Origin: Neckera pumila
Taxonomy: Eukaryota > Streptophyta > Bryopsida > Hypnales > Neckeraceae
Direction of reading: 5' to 3'
DNA: 64,000 bases
Assembly (NCBI GenBank): GCA_963969595.1
Contig: OZ018409.1
Location: 20,430,975-20,494,974 of the forward strand
Both the position numbers and the translations under genes were made by a program. The notes below the pieces were generated by a model. That model ran no database searches. It saw nothing but the letters and a program-made list of their open reading frames with translations, and had not been told where the DNA came from. How positions within the stretch are numbered: the stretch's first letter is position 1; each line of letters starts with the position of its first letter. This document shows positions 21,648 to 32,330 of the stretch, one piece after another.

Positions 21648-23258
21648 ATGGTGGAGGGTTACCCTAACGGATTGGGAGGATGGGGCGGGCCGGCCATTTT
21701 CAAGGAGGCCGGTCGACTCATGGGCAAGTATGGTCCATTGCTGGCGCCTTTTGTTGCTGCGTTTCTGCTGCCGACCGCGCTGGTGCAGCTTGCTGAGGTT
21801 CTTGGATTGGCGTGGTGGGTAAAAGGGCAGAATCCGTTTCTTCCTCCTGGGCCGCACCGCCACCATCACGCCTTTCTTCATGGCTCCTTTAAGGTAAGGT
21901 AGAGGCTCCAGTAACCTTACAGTACATTGGAGGCTCCATTGACCATACAGGTGTGCTTGGAATTGTGCTAATTGTGAAAATTCTTGATTTATTGATATTT
22001 ATTTTTTGCAATTGTTTTGTAGCGGAACTTACAAATCAATGTGCAAAATTTTAGATGGGGGCAAGTTTCTAGATTGTTGTAGGGAAAGGTTCAAAGTTCA
22101 CCTGTATGGTGAATGGAACCTCTCCCTTGCTGTATGGTGAATGGAGACCTTACATTACCGCTGGGTTTGAAAGTAATGCAGTTGGGGTCGTGGATGCTCT
22201 GTTTTTGTGAATTAGGGTTTAGGGGTTCTTGAATTTTGAGGATTCGAATGTGTAGGGGCGGGATGAAGTGGATCCACCGAGTCCGTCAGGGCGTGCTCTT
22301 CTCGTGATGCTGGCTTTGGGAATATTGTTATGGCTACTTGCCAGCCTTGCCGTGGCGTCCTTTGCGAAGACAGTGCAGTACATCTACGCGGACGAGGAGG
22401 ATCCTGCCGTGATCAAGTCGGTTTTCAAGTCTCTTCCGAAAGCGCTCTTTCGGTTGTTCATGACATCGCTGTGGATCTTTTTGCTCACGCTCGCGGCCGT
22501 TTTTATTGTCTCTGTGCCGTTCTACATCTTGACTCGTCTCTTCCACCATGCAGAGCTTTTCGCTACTCTGCAACAGATTTTCCTGTCCGTAGCTTTGACG
22601 GTTTTGGGATTCTTGTTCCTGTTGTCGCAAGAAGTGGCGGTGTTGGAGCCTGAGAATTATGGCCTTGCTGCGTTGAAAAAATCCTCCAAGCTCGTGCAGG
22701 AGAAGTTTTGGGCATCGCTGGTGCTCTTCCTTGTGAGCGTCGGCGTCGGGGCATTACTCTCCAAGCTTTCCACCACAGCTGAAAGTTTTCCTGGCAAGCT
22801 GCCGCAATGGACGACCTACCTTTTTGCAGTGCTACTTGCCATTCTTTATCTTGCGTACATGGTGTACATGCTCCTGGTTACCATTGTGTTATACTTCTCA
22901 AGCAAGTTCCAGTTCGATGCCGACGATGAGTCGCTCCCTGAGTTCCGTTACTCGAATGGCGATAATCCTTACTCGCGCCTTGTTGTGGTGAGCTACTTTG
23001 TCCAATTCCTCAATGCTTCGCCCTCTCAGAAGTGTATTCAGTTCCGTTTATGTCCTCATTTCTATGTCGAATTTGTTTGTCCATGGATAAGTGAATCTAA
23101 GCATATTGGGCCGTGTCTTTTCACATACTAGCGTTTTGAAACAACAGAATATTCTGTTTGGTTGCACTGTTGTGACTTGTTATTGTGGTGACTGCAGCAA
23201 GCGGAGACTTGAGGGGACCGTCTGCTACAACGATGATCTCAACTTTTTGTCCGACTAA
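21648..23258 (+). CDS. Plant multipass membrane protein, ~344 aa, 3 exons; function unknown
   Basis: Exons 21648-21893, 22256-22987 and 23202-23258 join in phase. The start ATG follows an in-frame upstream ATG at 21621 that is less likely. About six hydrophobic spans are seen: PLLAPFVAAFLLPTALVQLA in exon 1, then VMLALGILLWLLASLAVASF, FMTSLWIFLLTLAAVFIV, IFLSVALTVLGFLFLL, WASLVLFLVSVGVGAL and a long C-terminal pair ending VTIVLYFSS. LEPENYGLAALKKSSKLVQ in the central loop, a His-rich loop (PHRHHH) and the tail RRLEGTVCYNDDLNFLSD recall a plant-only family of unannotated transmembrane proteins. The last exon needs the acceptor CAGCAAG used at its second AG; with the first AG the frame would stop after four codons (QAET). 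The intact open frame, splice signals and codon use support a working gene. No enzymatic motif is visible. Confidence 0.75.
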
Positions 23259-24737
23259 TTTCTAAGGTTCAGCGCTTAGCAACTCCTTTCCGCGACTTGG
23301 TTTTGGAGCAAATAGACTCATATTTTCAGTCTACCAAGATGCTGTCTGTAGAGGTATGCGTTACAGAAAGCTAATAGTCTTAGAGATCTCTGGAGTGGGC
23401 ACTGTAGGAGTTGTTAGGCTGACTCCATTACAGACAACGTATCTGCAACGAGGTTGTAAAGAATGAATTCCGAATGGGATTTTGAATGTGAAATGGTTCT
23501 AGGGCAGAATTATCTACAGAGTAGCAGTCCTTGATTATTCTTTGAAAGTTTGATTGCCGCATTGAAGTTACCTATGGTTGCGTGGAGTTTCCCATCATGA
23601 TGATCTCATTAAGGAAGTTAGCAGACGATGTCCTTGTTCGTTTGTGGAGGGGTTTATAATTCTAGTCCAGGTCTTCACGATCACAGTGCCTCTAGCAGGC
23701 GTTAGTTTGAGTACAATCAAACGATTGGTTACTCGTCGTTGTTTCAAACCACGCGATTCACATTCCTGTGCTTGGGCACAACTCGCTTTCTCGCTTTCCA
23801 GGAAACCGGCCATGGATATATTAGCTAGATAGTTTGATGCTTCATCATGGCATGACAAAAACGTGTGAGGCACACAGGAGGTTATTTTGCGGGAACCCAA
23901 CTGGGTGTTAATACTTTGCATGGGCAAAATGGAAGCGATGATGGAACTGAAGTTTTTTGTATTACAAAAAACTGCAATGAAAAATTGAACTGAGATGTCA
24001 GGGAATCACTTTTATCCCCAATGAGTATTTGTAAACTGCGAATGAACGTTGCGAAGCATGATGCTTCGTGATTGTACTCGTCGAAACATACAAGGACTAA
24101 GACGTAGGCATAAGTTGCCAAAAAACTGCTATGTTGGTCCTACACACCAAAGCTTGTGGTGGTTTCAAACGTACTGGGCCTCAAACAAATTGTCGTTTGA
24201 ATAATCTTCAATTGACGTTTTCTTCTACACATGTGGAATTTTTTGTACAGGATACCTCTATGCTTATTTGATATTTAAAATCACATGATATACCAGTGGG
24301 TAATCAATGGAAAAATTAAGTCGAATTGGCTTATTTGCATTCATGGTTTAATCAAGAAGCACGTACTAATGAAAATCAATGTAACGAAGTAGATTCATGT
24401 AGGGACTCATGCGGTTCAGAGTCTCATATGTGGTTGTTAGTCGCCCATGGAAATAGCTCAATCGGCTTTCCTCTTTCAGCCGGCTGAAAAATGCCTCAAT
24501 ATCCAGCGTCACCATCTGCATCCATGTACGCAATCTAGACACTCTCAGAACTACACTCTAACTGCTGTCTTTGAGGGACAAATGGCCTTCTAGATGCACT
24601 CGCATGTGTTTGCAACTTGTCGCTGTTCGATCATATGTTCACACAACATCACACAGGGAATGTTCAATCATAGAGCAGCGGTGGACCATGTTATGTGATG
24701 TTTACTACTGTAGAGAAAGTGATTTTAAAGAGGTCTG
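23259..24737. other. Intergenic, no supportable gene
   Basis: The first ~100 bp are probably the 3' UTR of the membrane-protein gene. The remainder has mixed base composition but no splice-consistent or domain-bearing ORF on either strand. Confidence 0.45.
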
Positions 24738-25010
24738 GATGTGGGGTGCCTTTCGGGTGTGGGACGCTCGTCTAACCGCTGTAATAGTCTCGTTCTTTAT
24801 TTATTTAGGTGTACTGAGTTTTCAACAGGTTTCCGCGGACGTCACTTCTATTTTTATCCGTATAGAGTCAATCAATATACCAGTAATTAGATTTTCTGTA
24901 AACTGGTGGAATACATTGCATCAACCTTCCAGCATTAGCCAATTTGGTGCTCCAGTTGATACATATTTCTATGCTCATTTTAATCCTTTTTTATCCTTAT
25001 TAGCTTCCTC
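24738..25010 (+). pseudogene. ccmC: Nuclear fragment of mitochondrial ccmC (cytochrome c maturation)
   Basis: The frame reads WMWGAFRVWDARLTAV, SFFIYLGVLSFQQVSADV, SIFIRIESINIPVIRFSVNW and WNTLHQPSSISQFG. This is the central part of CcmC, the heme-handling membrane subunit of the mitochondrial cytochrome c maturation system, including the tryptophan-rich WWNTLHQP segment. After SQFG the frame shifts by one near 24955: the continuation IHISMLI is found in the next frame. The N-terminal third and the C terminus are missing, and no intron or presequence is seen. ccmC is normally mitochondrially encoded in plants, so this is a NUMT remnant. The enclosing 147-codon ORF (24571-25014) is fortuitous upstream of 24738. 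Confidence 0.85.
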
Positions 25011-26423
25011 GTAATCTTCAGCTCTATGGGCAGGGACATGCTTGGATCAGTCTTCAATTTCAGGAGTGCTCGGTCTTGGCACCTGGCAAATACAAACACC
25101 AGTGAATTAGCTCCGAAGTCCATGGCGGGATTGGCAGGTAGCTAAGCTAGTCATCAAGAACATGAAGAAAATTTATTAAGCTTTACAATGAACAGATATG
25201 GATTGCAAGTAGAGGAATTGCAGACACTACCTTGCGGCCAATCTCTCGGTCATGTGAGTGCCGGCAATACGAAATACTCCGATTATAATTAGCAATGACC
25301 AGGTGCCAAAACCGTCTTTCAAGATATTGTATTGCATAGAGGAATAATAAAAATTACATTTCGGCTAGATGAGGGACTGTGTCTACAACTTACAGCAGAA
25401 GTGCTAGCAAGGATGAGGAAATTGAGAAACCTAGAATAAATTGCACAACTGTGCAAATAACTTTAAGTGGGATCTAAAGACGAAAAGGTAATCGTTATTT
25501 TTTTGGGATATTCGATCGTTTTAGGAATAATACGGAAGAGAAGAAAGAGAAAGTTCATAGGATTACCAATGTGGAGCCACCTTCCTCCAAGCTTTGATTC
25601 TCTGCAGCACCAATTTCACAATAAAAGTTAGCTTTTGGAGGTACCAATCGCTTTGAACATCACAGTTCATTCATTGTCTCTTGATTCAGTTCAATGCTTC
25701 TTAGCTTATCACGACCAACTGTCCAAAAGATTTATTCTAAGCAGCATGTGCTCGAAAAGTGTCAATTCATCAATTGTGAAAACATCTAGCTCGTGATCTG
25801 GCATGGCTTTCCTCACCCAAGAGGCTTTCCTGGCCCGAATAAAGCAAGTACTGCATTTGAAAATGTATGCTCAACTCCATTTCCATCCTGGATTGCTGAA
25901 ACTCTCTAATTCACTTTCACAGATGAAACCACGGATTCAAATAATTCGATCTGCTCTAGACGACCTAGTCTGTAAAAGACAAATTGGTTGTCTAGCTTTA
26001 ATCGAAGAAAAAACTTTAGATTTGGCTGCTTGACCATTTTTTACATTGCATGCTGCAAGGGTTGGTTCAGCAGAGCTAGCGATGAGCAGTCTCTAGAATG
26101 GTCTCGGTGGTAGAGCGATGAGCAGCTGATGGATTCGTGTCGGTAGTAGGGAAGACCGGGCCAAATTTTAAACAGGTTAACCTTCACATTGATAATCTAA
26201 TGCCAATGACAACTCGCCAACTCCCGAGGCCATGCCATCCACTTAATGACTTCGCACTTATTGCACTTGTTCTCGGCGGTTTGCAATTTAATCGACATAA
26301 AAAGTTCATTGGTCACAAGGCTCTTCACATTTTAGATTGTCCAGATTCAAGTCTCCACTAGTTAACTCCCGGAAATGATCGTCGCCGCAAGCAGCTAGCT
26401 CGTTTGATGCACATCCTTATGGT
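25011..26423. other. Intergenic, no supportable gene
   Basis: A 76-codon ORF at 25803-26033 has a Leu/Lys-rich helical look but no homologue I know. I see no RNA gene. The last ~100 bp serve as promoter for the small gene at 26497. Confidence 0.4.
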
Positions 26424-26431
26424 CTATATAA
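26424..26431 (+). promoter_or_regulatory. TATA box for the small gene at 26497
   Basis: CTATATAA lies 66 bp before the ATG, placing transcription about 30 bp downstream and leaving a leader of ~35 nt that contains (TAGC)n just before the start. Confidence 0.55.
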
Positions 26432-26496
26432 CTAGTTTGCTTGCAATTGTCACGTTGCACCCGATCATCCGAAGCTCTAGCTAGCTAGCTAGCAAG

Positions 26497-26898
26497 ATGG
26501 GCAACGTATCGACGAAGCCAGGGAACACCAGTGACGCTCCAGAAGAACTGAGCGAACAGGGCCAGGACTTGCAGGACTTACAGCCCGGACTATCCCAAAA
26601 TGCACAGCCGAATACTGTCCGCACTGTGCCCCTGAAGAGCGCATTGAAGGAAAAGAAAGCGTGGTTTATGGTCAGAGACGAGGTGGAAAAGAAAGAAGTG
26701 CGATTTAAATTGGCAGATTTGGAGATGAGAGACGAGGGTCCCATTTCGCCTCCGGCACCAGGCTACGGCGTCAAGTTTCTGGAAAAGCAGGTTTGGCCGG
26801 GCCGTGGTGTCGATCAAGCCGAAGTGACTGATGACGCACCTGCTCTTCTTGACTCTGCTAACTCTCCAGACGCCGCTAACTCAGAGTCCAAGGACTGA
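26497..26898 (+). CDS. Small intronless protein, 133 aa, predicted N-myristoylated; function unknown
   Basis: It starts MGNVSTKPGN: Gly2 with Ser5 is a typical N-myristoylation signal, so membrane anchoring is likely (inference). The body is acidic and charged. A basic patch (VPLKSALKEKKAWFMV, residues ~46-61) is followed by RDEVEKKEVRFKLADLEMRD, a Pro-rich turn (PISPPAPGYG) and an acidic, Ala/Asp/Ser-rich tail. No known domain is seen; the tail looks disordered. A TATA box at 26424 and even, non-repetitive composition compared with AT-rich surroundings favour a real gene. I cannot name a homologue. It may be lineage-restricted. Confidence 0.6.
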   Translation: MGNVSTKPGNTSDAPEELSEQGQDLQDLQPGLSQNAQPNTVRTVPLKSALKEKKAWFMVRDEVEKKEVRFKLADLEMRDEGPISPPAPGYGVKFLEKQVWPGRGVDQAEVTDDAPALLDSANSPDAANSESKD

Positions 26899-27528
26899 GC
26901 CTTCAATAGAGAAGCTTAGCTTTGTATTGTGCTGGACATTTGTTTAACTTGAAACGTAATTTTGCAGTGCTGGGCATTTCCAAGTTGAAAAGGCGGAACT
27001 CCACCACTTCGTCATTTTCACGGCTCTCCGCTAGCTAGTCTGGAACGTTTTTATTCTGTTGTACCAGTCCTAGTTTTTATAGCTTCATTTGTGTATGTCA
27101 CAATTTTGGTGCCTAGAATGGCGTTAGTTTAACGAATTGAGCATCTGAATGAATAATCATATTTTGTTCAGGCTATAAGAACTGAATGGTGCCGGTTATC
27201 AAAGAAGTTCATTCGGTGAACAAATAGTAGCCGTGTGCATATCAACAAACTGCTGGTGCAGTATAATTGCAAGTTGATGACGGGGTTGATGATGATTTCC
27301 ATTTCCATTAAAATAGCAATTTCATATCGTTCCAGCTAAGTTTGTACAATTTATTGTGCTAGAAGTAAATCAATATAGTATATACTATAGTTGTATTAGT
27401 TAACGAAGGAAAAAAAAGGCTTTTGCAATTCACTTTTTACAATAAAAAATTACCACTTTAATTTTAGAAAATTATATTATATTGTGAAGAAGACCATTTG
27501 CAAATTGTCTCAAATGTTCTTGCATTGT

Positions 27529-28270
27529 GGGTTGATTGCAAGAAAGACTGGTCCTATTTCCCGTCACACTGAGGATACCCTCTCTTGTCATCCGCTATAA
27601 CTTTTGAAGCAAAAGTCCAATGAACATGAAATTTTAATTAGAGATGTCAAACTTTATGGTAAGCAGATCCCTTAATTTTTAGAAATTATATATATATTAT
27701 ATTTTAAAATCATTTTTGTTAATTTGTCACACTATAAGATTTAGGGGGTTTCACAACGTTAGGAGTCTCAAAATTTAATGATCTGGAGCTAAAATTTTCA
27801 TGGTCTATTTGCATTGTAAGAAAGTATATTCTTACCAAAAGGAATCTAAAAATATATTATTTTGTGTTATCCACATGAGTACAAATAGTATTCCTATTGC
27901 ATGCAAATTTTGAACAATGAAGATGGTTTTAAGATCAATCTTTTGGTGAAATCTCATCACTATGAACTCTTCCCAAATGACCAATTTTTGGATTTTTAAA
28001 AATTTCTTTTCCTAATTTTTACAAATTAAAATGCGAAACTACAGTACAAATACCTATTTTCACAAGATTTTACACTTTTCTAGTTCTTCTATTTAGAGAA
28101 TTTTTCTATGCTTTTCCTTCCTAGTGAACCTTCTTCTTAAAGGTGTATACATTAAACACATTTTTTCTTATTTTTTTTAAATTGTTTTTTTAATTATAAA
28201 GTACTACCAAAAAAAAATGAATATTGTGCAAAACACTACGTTTTTTGAATGGTCTTTCTTGCAATGACCC
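27529..28270. mobile_element. TIR element, 742 bp, same family as 17120-17867
   Basis: It begins GGGTTGATTGCAAGAAAGAC and ends GGTCTTTCTTGCAATGACCC, with TGT on both sides (27526-27528 and 28271-28273) as a 3-bp target duplication. The interior is AT-rich with no ORF. Length and termini match the 748-bp copy at 17120. Confidence 0.65.
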
Positions 28271-31200
28271 TGTGCATACTTGTTTGACATACTCTTTTAT
28301 TTTATGAGGTTGTTGTATCCTTTCTAATTTCTCTATTTTTAAATTTTTCAAAGAGACTGTGTCTCTTTATTTAAATGACTCCTCAATGCATATGAAGAAA
28401 AAATGCATCTTCTTCAAATTTTCAATTGCCATTTTTAACTAAGTTGTTGAGAGTGAAATTTCTATATACTTGTAGCACTCTTTGATTTTCAAAATTTTCA
28501 AATAAGTCATTTTGCAAAATTTGATTTTAAAAAGTGCATCATTTTGCAAGGAAAAGGGAAACAAGATTTTGGGACAAGTCCCTATAACATGATTGACTAA
28601 GGAGTGAAAAAAACTAATATTACCATATAACTTTAGGCAATTAGGAAACTATAATTGATTGGAGAAAAAAATGGCTTAGTATTACTTTCTCCTATAGTTA
28701 ATGTCAAGGAAGTAGGATGGTCCCAAAAATTTGTAAGGATATTGCAAAAGTTACATTGACAATATCTACCCTTGGATTTAAAAAATGATTTGTATATACT
28801 TTTTGAATGTTTTGTAGGTATAGCTAGTCATTTTTGGCTATTTAATCCCTTTAGATTAGCTAATATTTGAAAATATATAATTGAACTCTCAAAATATATG
28901 AATAATTTCAAAGAATTGTATTTAACATCTTATCTCAAATTTGGAGGGCAATAGATTGGAATTTAGAAAGTAATTTGTTTTGAAGTTTTGTGCCTATTCT
29001 ACATGAAAATTTACTAAAATTTTACAAATGAACTACATAGCTTCCAAATTATGATGGAATGAGCTCCAATGAGTGGGCACCTGAAAGATTGTCAATGTTC
29101 CATGAGGTAGCATACTTGTTACTTTGCAACACTCAATGCAATGGTTGTGTACATTCTTGGTGGCATAAATTCTAGAACACAAATGTACAACCTCTTATAC
29201 ATGAGAAATATACATTATATCAATTCCTCCAACAAATAAGGATTCTGCCTTTTCTAAATCCTCCACCAATATATAGTAGTCAAGTAAACCGGTAATACAA
29301 TTTATCCATTTTGGAATGGTTTTTTGTACTCTATATCTCACAAAATTGTATTTAAAAATCCCAATGGTTTTCATTGGTTATTCCCTATGGTTTTCTTGCA
29401 ACAATTGGAAACAAGCTCTGCAACCGTATCAAAAAAGGTTAAAAAAATATAAATTTTATTTTTTCTAACTACAAAATGCTATAATCTTGCAATCAATTAA
29501 TGTTTGAAAAAAATCCCACATATTCTTAAATGTTTAGCTTAATATTTGACTCTATATTTGCTTTGTATTTGATTTTTTATTTGGCTCTGTATTTGACTCT
29601 ATGTTTGACTCTATATTTAACTCAATGTTTAAAATTCCAAGCTATCTAAATTTAGGGGACAACACAATTTTAAATTTGAACACTCAATCAGGGTTTTTTC
29701 TTATTCCCACAAAGAGAGTATATCTTCTATTTCTGCAAAGAGAATACATCTCTATGCCTTTTGTCAAAAATTCAAAAATTCCATGGGGACTAATTTCCAC
29801 AAATAGATGAAAAGTCTTTAGATATTTATCATGTCTGCATTGAGCATCAAATTTAGTAATTGATTGAAAAAAGACCTTTTCTTAACATCAATTTTATTAA
29901 TCCCTAAAGCATCAAGTATCACTTTTTGGCAACATTGATAGTATTTTTTGTCATCCATTTACAAAGGATTTTTTTATCTTTTTTCTTTGAATTTTCACAC
30001 AACTTAGAACCTAGGATCTACATACAATAATTTTTTAACTATGTTCTTGAGATAATAATGAAAATGAAACATTGATAGATATGGTGGAGAAGAATTTGAT
30101 AGAAGTGAGTATTACTAAAAACTTGAAAACGGTGTATATGCAGAGATATCCTGATCAAGAGTCCTTGGTCATGACATCATGGAACGAATGAAGAAAGAAT
30201 CTACCCAATGTTGTACAAATGACAATTATAGTCGAGATTGATCAAAGCAGAAAGACCACAACGGCAAAGATCCAAAATTCTCTTTGCAAAATACTAAGTC
30301 TTGACTCTTGCAAAAACTTACAAATTTAACCAAATTCACAAATTGCCTACTTCTTGAGAGAATAATTGTACTTTGACATCCCTAATAGAATGTTACAATT
30401 TACAATTTATCTTAATATATAGATCTTGAGAGCATCTAAGTCAAGCGAGTAGTCAAACAATCTACCTCTTCTTTTGTATCCAAATCTGGCTTTTTGTCAA
30501 TTTGACTTAATCTCCAAATGCTTAATCCCTAGTAGAAATGAAATTATCCATATAGCTTTTTTTCATGGATTACAAGTCTCTAGGCCTTAACCATAGCTAA
30601 TCTCAAATCTTACAAAATATTCTTGAGCCAAATGAAGAATGTGGGCCCTCATAATTCCTACTTTGCAAGTTTCTAGAAAGTCATCAAATTGCTAAGTCAA
30701 ATTGGACAAAAAAGTATTTTTCTCTTGTCAAAATACTACATTGTTTTGTCCTAATAGTGCTTGTGATACGAATTTATTAAATCCCACTTTTTTATTTGAA
30801 TTGATATAGGTTGAAATATTACTACATTGTATCCATTTCAAATAAATAAATAATTGATGGTGACACTAATTTTCAAAGTGATGCTGATTCCCTTCTGCCA
30901 TAGTATAATCCTTAGAATGTAATTGACTTATCTCGAGTCATTAAGAATGGTGAAGAACATAGCCAAGAATGGAGGAAAAATTTGTAGTATCCAATAGGTT
31001 AAATCAAAAGAACACTAAAGTATCACCTCATACACATTTACAACACCTTATAAGCTAAAGTGTTTTTCAAGCACAACTTTGAAAATAATGATTGAATATG
31101 GTTGAAATTCTTAGTAAGTTTCATCTATACCTTAGATTAGGCTATTTGTTTCCTTTTGTTTGTTGTAGTGAGATCTTTAGAACCATGTATCTCTAGTCGT

Positions 31201-31700
31201 AGTAACATCAAAAATCCCTCTACAAAGAAGGATGCACAGGCTTTATTTCCTGGCGTTTAGATTCACAGCAAGAAAGATATCGAATTTTAAAGTTTTATGA
31301 GTTAAAAAATTACTCTGTAGAAAATTATTTTAATTTTAATTTTATTTTGGTTGTGGCAATGGCACAAGGCATACTAATGTTAATGAATTTCAACCGTATT
31401 GGATCATTATGACCCTTTAACAAGTATATTCATTTTAAATATCCATATCCACCTTTACTATGATTATATCCATCTCCACAATCACTATTTGAATTGTGAA
31501 TTTTTCTTTCTCCTTCAGTATCTTGGAGGGGACATATTCTTTTATTTTTTCATCAATTGCAATGGGTTTGCTTCCATTTTTGCCCCCAAAAAACAAAACA
31601 AAAAACCGAAGCGGGCATGAAAAGTGACAAATCGGAGCTGGAAAGAAACAAAATGAAAAGGAAACGACACCGGGAAAGAGACGATACGCAAAAGAAACCG
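28271..31700. other. AT-rich intergenic DNA, no supportable gene
   Basis: Only small ORFs without motifs. It includes TTAATCCCTAAAGC near 29898, which looks like an isolated end of the CCCCTAAAG family with no partner, and the local repeat at 29545. The stretch after about 31560 becomes GC-richer and probably begins the leader or promoter of the ARF-GEF gene. Confidence 0.4.
29545..29632 (+). repeat. Imperfect ~12-bp tandem repeat (TTTGACTCTATA)
   Basis: TTTGACTCTATA-type units recur seven or so times with variants (TTTGGCTCTGTA, TTTAACTCAATG). Confidence 0.65.
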
Positions 31701-32330
31701 ACATCTCACTGGGAAGAAGCCAAAAAAGAGATCCTGTACCGTTACTTCCCGCTGGTCCGGTCCGGTCCGGTTATTTATACAGTCCGGGTACCAGTAGCTC
31801 GAGGCCATTGCTATGGCAATCAGCTTCTGCGACCTGGGCGGCTTGTGCGACTTGAGCTCCCGGCGAGTCGCTGGACTCGAGCACGCCTGATAATTTTTCA
31901 ACGCGGCGCATTTTCGAAGAACGGCGTCTCGATTTGCACAAGCCCATCCCATTGGCCATCTTTCCATTGTTCGTGTCACTTGAGGTCATCTCTGATGCAG
32001 GTGAGTGGAGGTTGGATTTTGGAATTGACATCTCTTCAATGGTTGCCCAAGATCTTTCCAAGTTCTCAATCGCATTGAGTCTTGATGTCTTATTTCGGGC
32101 GACGATGATGCTTTCCGGGATCGTGTAGGTCGGCATTAGGCAAAATGCTTGCGAGAGAGAAAGATTGCGGCTTGCTTGTGTGTGAACGGTGGGACTCTGT
32201 GATTTGAAGGTCGAGAGATTAGGGCGGAGTGGCGATGGAGTGCACAGAGGATGTGCGAGGGATCAGCGGAGAGATGAAGAAGAGTCTGTAAAGTTTTGTT
32301 GGCGGTGGTGAGATCGGGGAGTTGACGGGC
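31701..32330 (+). promoter_or_regulatory. Probable promoter and 5' leader of the GNOM-class gene
   Basis: GC-rich sequence with (GGTCC)n at about 31755-31768 followed by TTATTTATAC (31769-31778, TATA-like), then an untranslated stretch. GATGCAG/GTGAGTGG near 31996-32003 could be a leader splice donor. Transcript boundaries cannot be set from sequence alone. Confidence 0.35.

Noticed and set aside
21249..21881. 210-codon minus-strand ORF rich in Arg/Lys
   Set aside because: It overlaps exon 1 and the leader of the membrane-protein gene on the opposite strand and has low-complexity basic composition without motifs.
25803..26033. 76-codon ORF as a small gene
   Set aside because: No promoter, homology or conservation evidence; length is within chance expectation.
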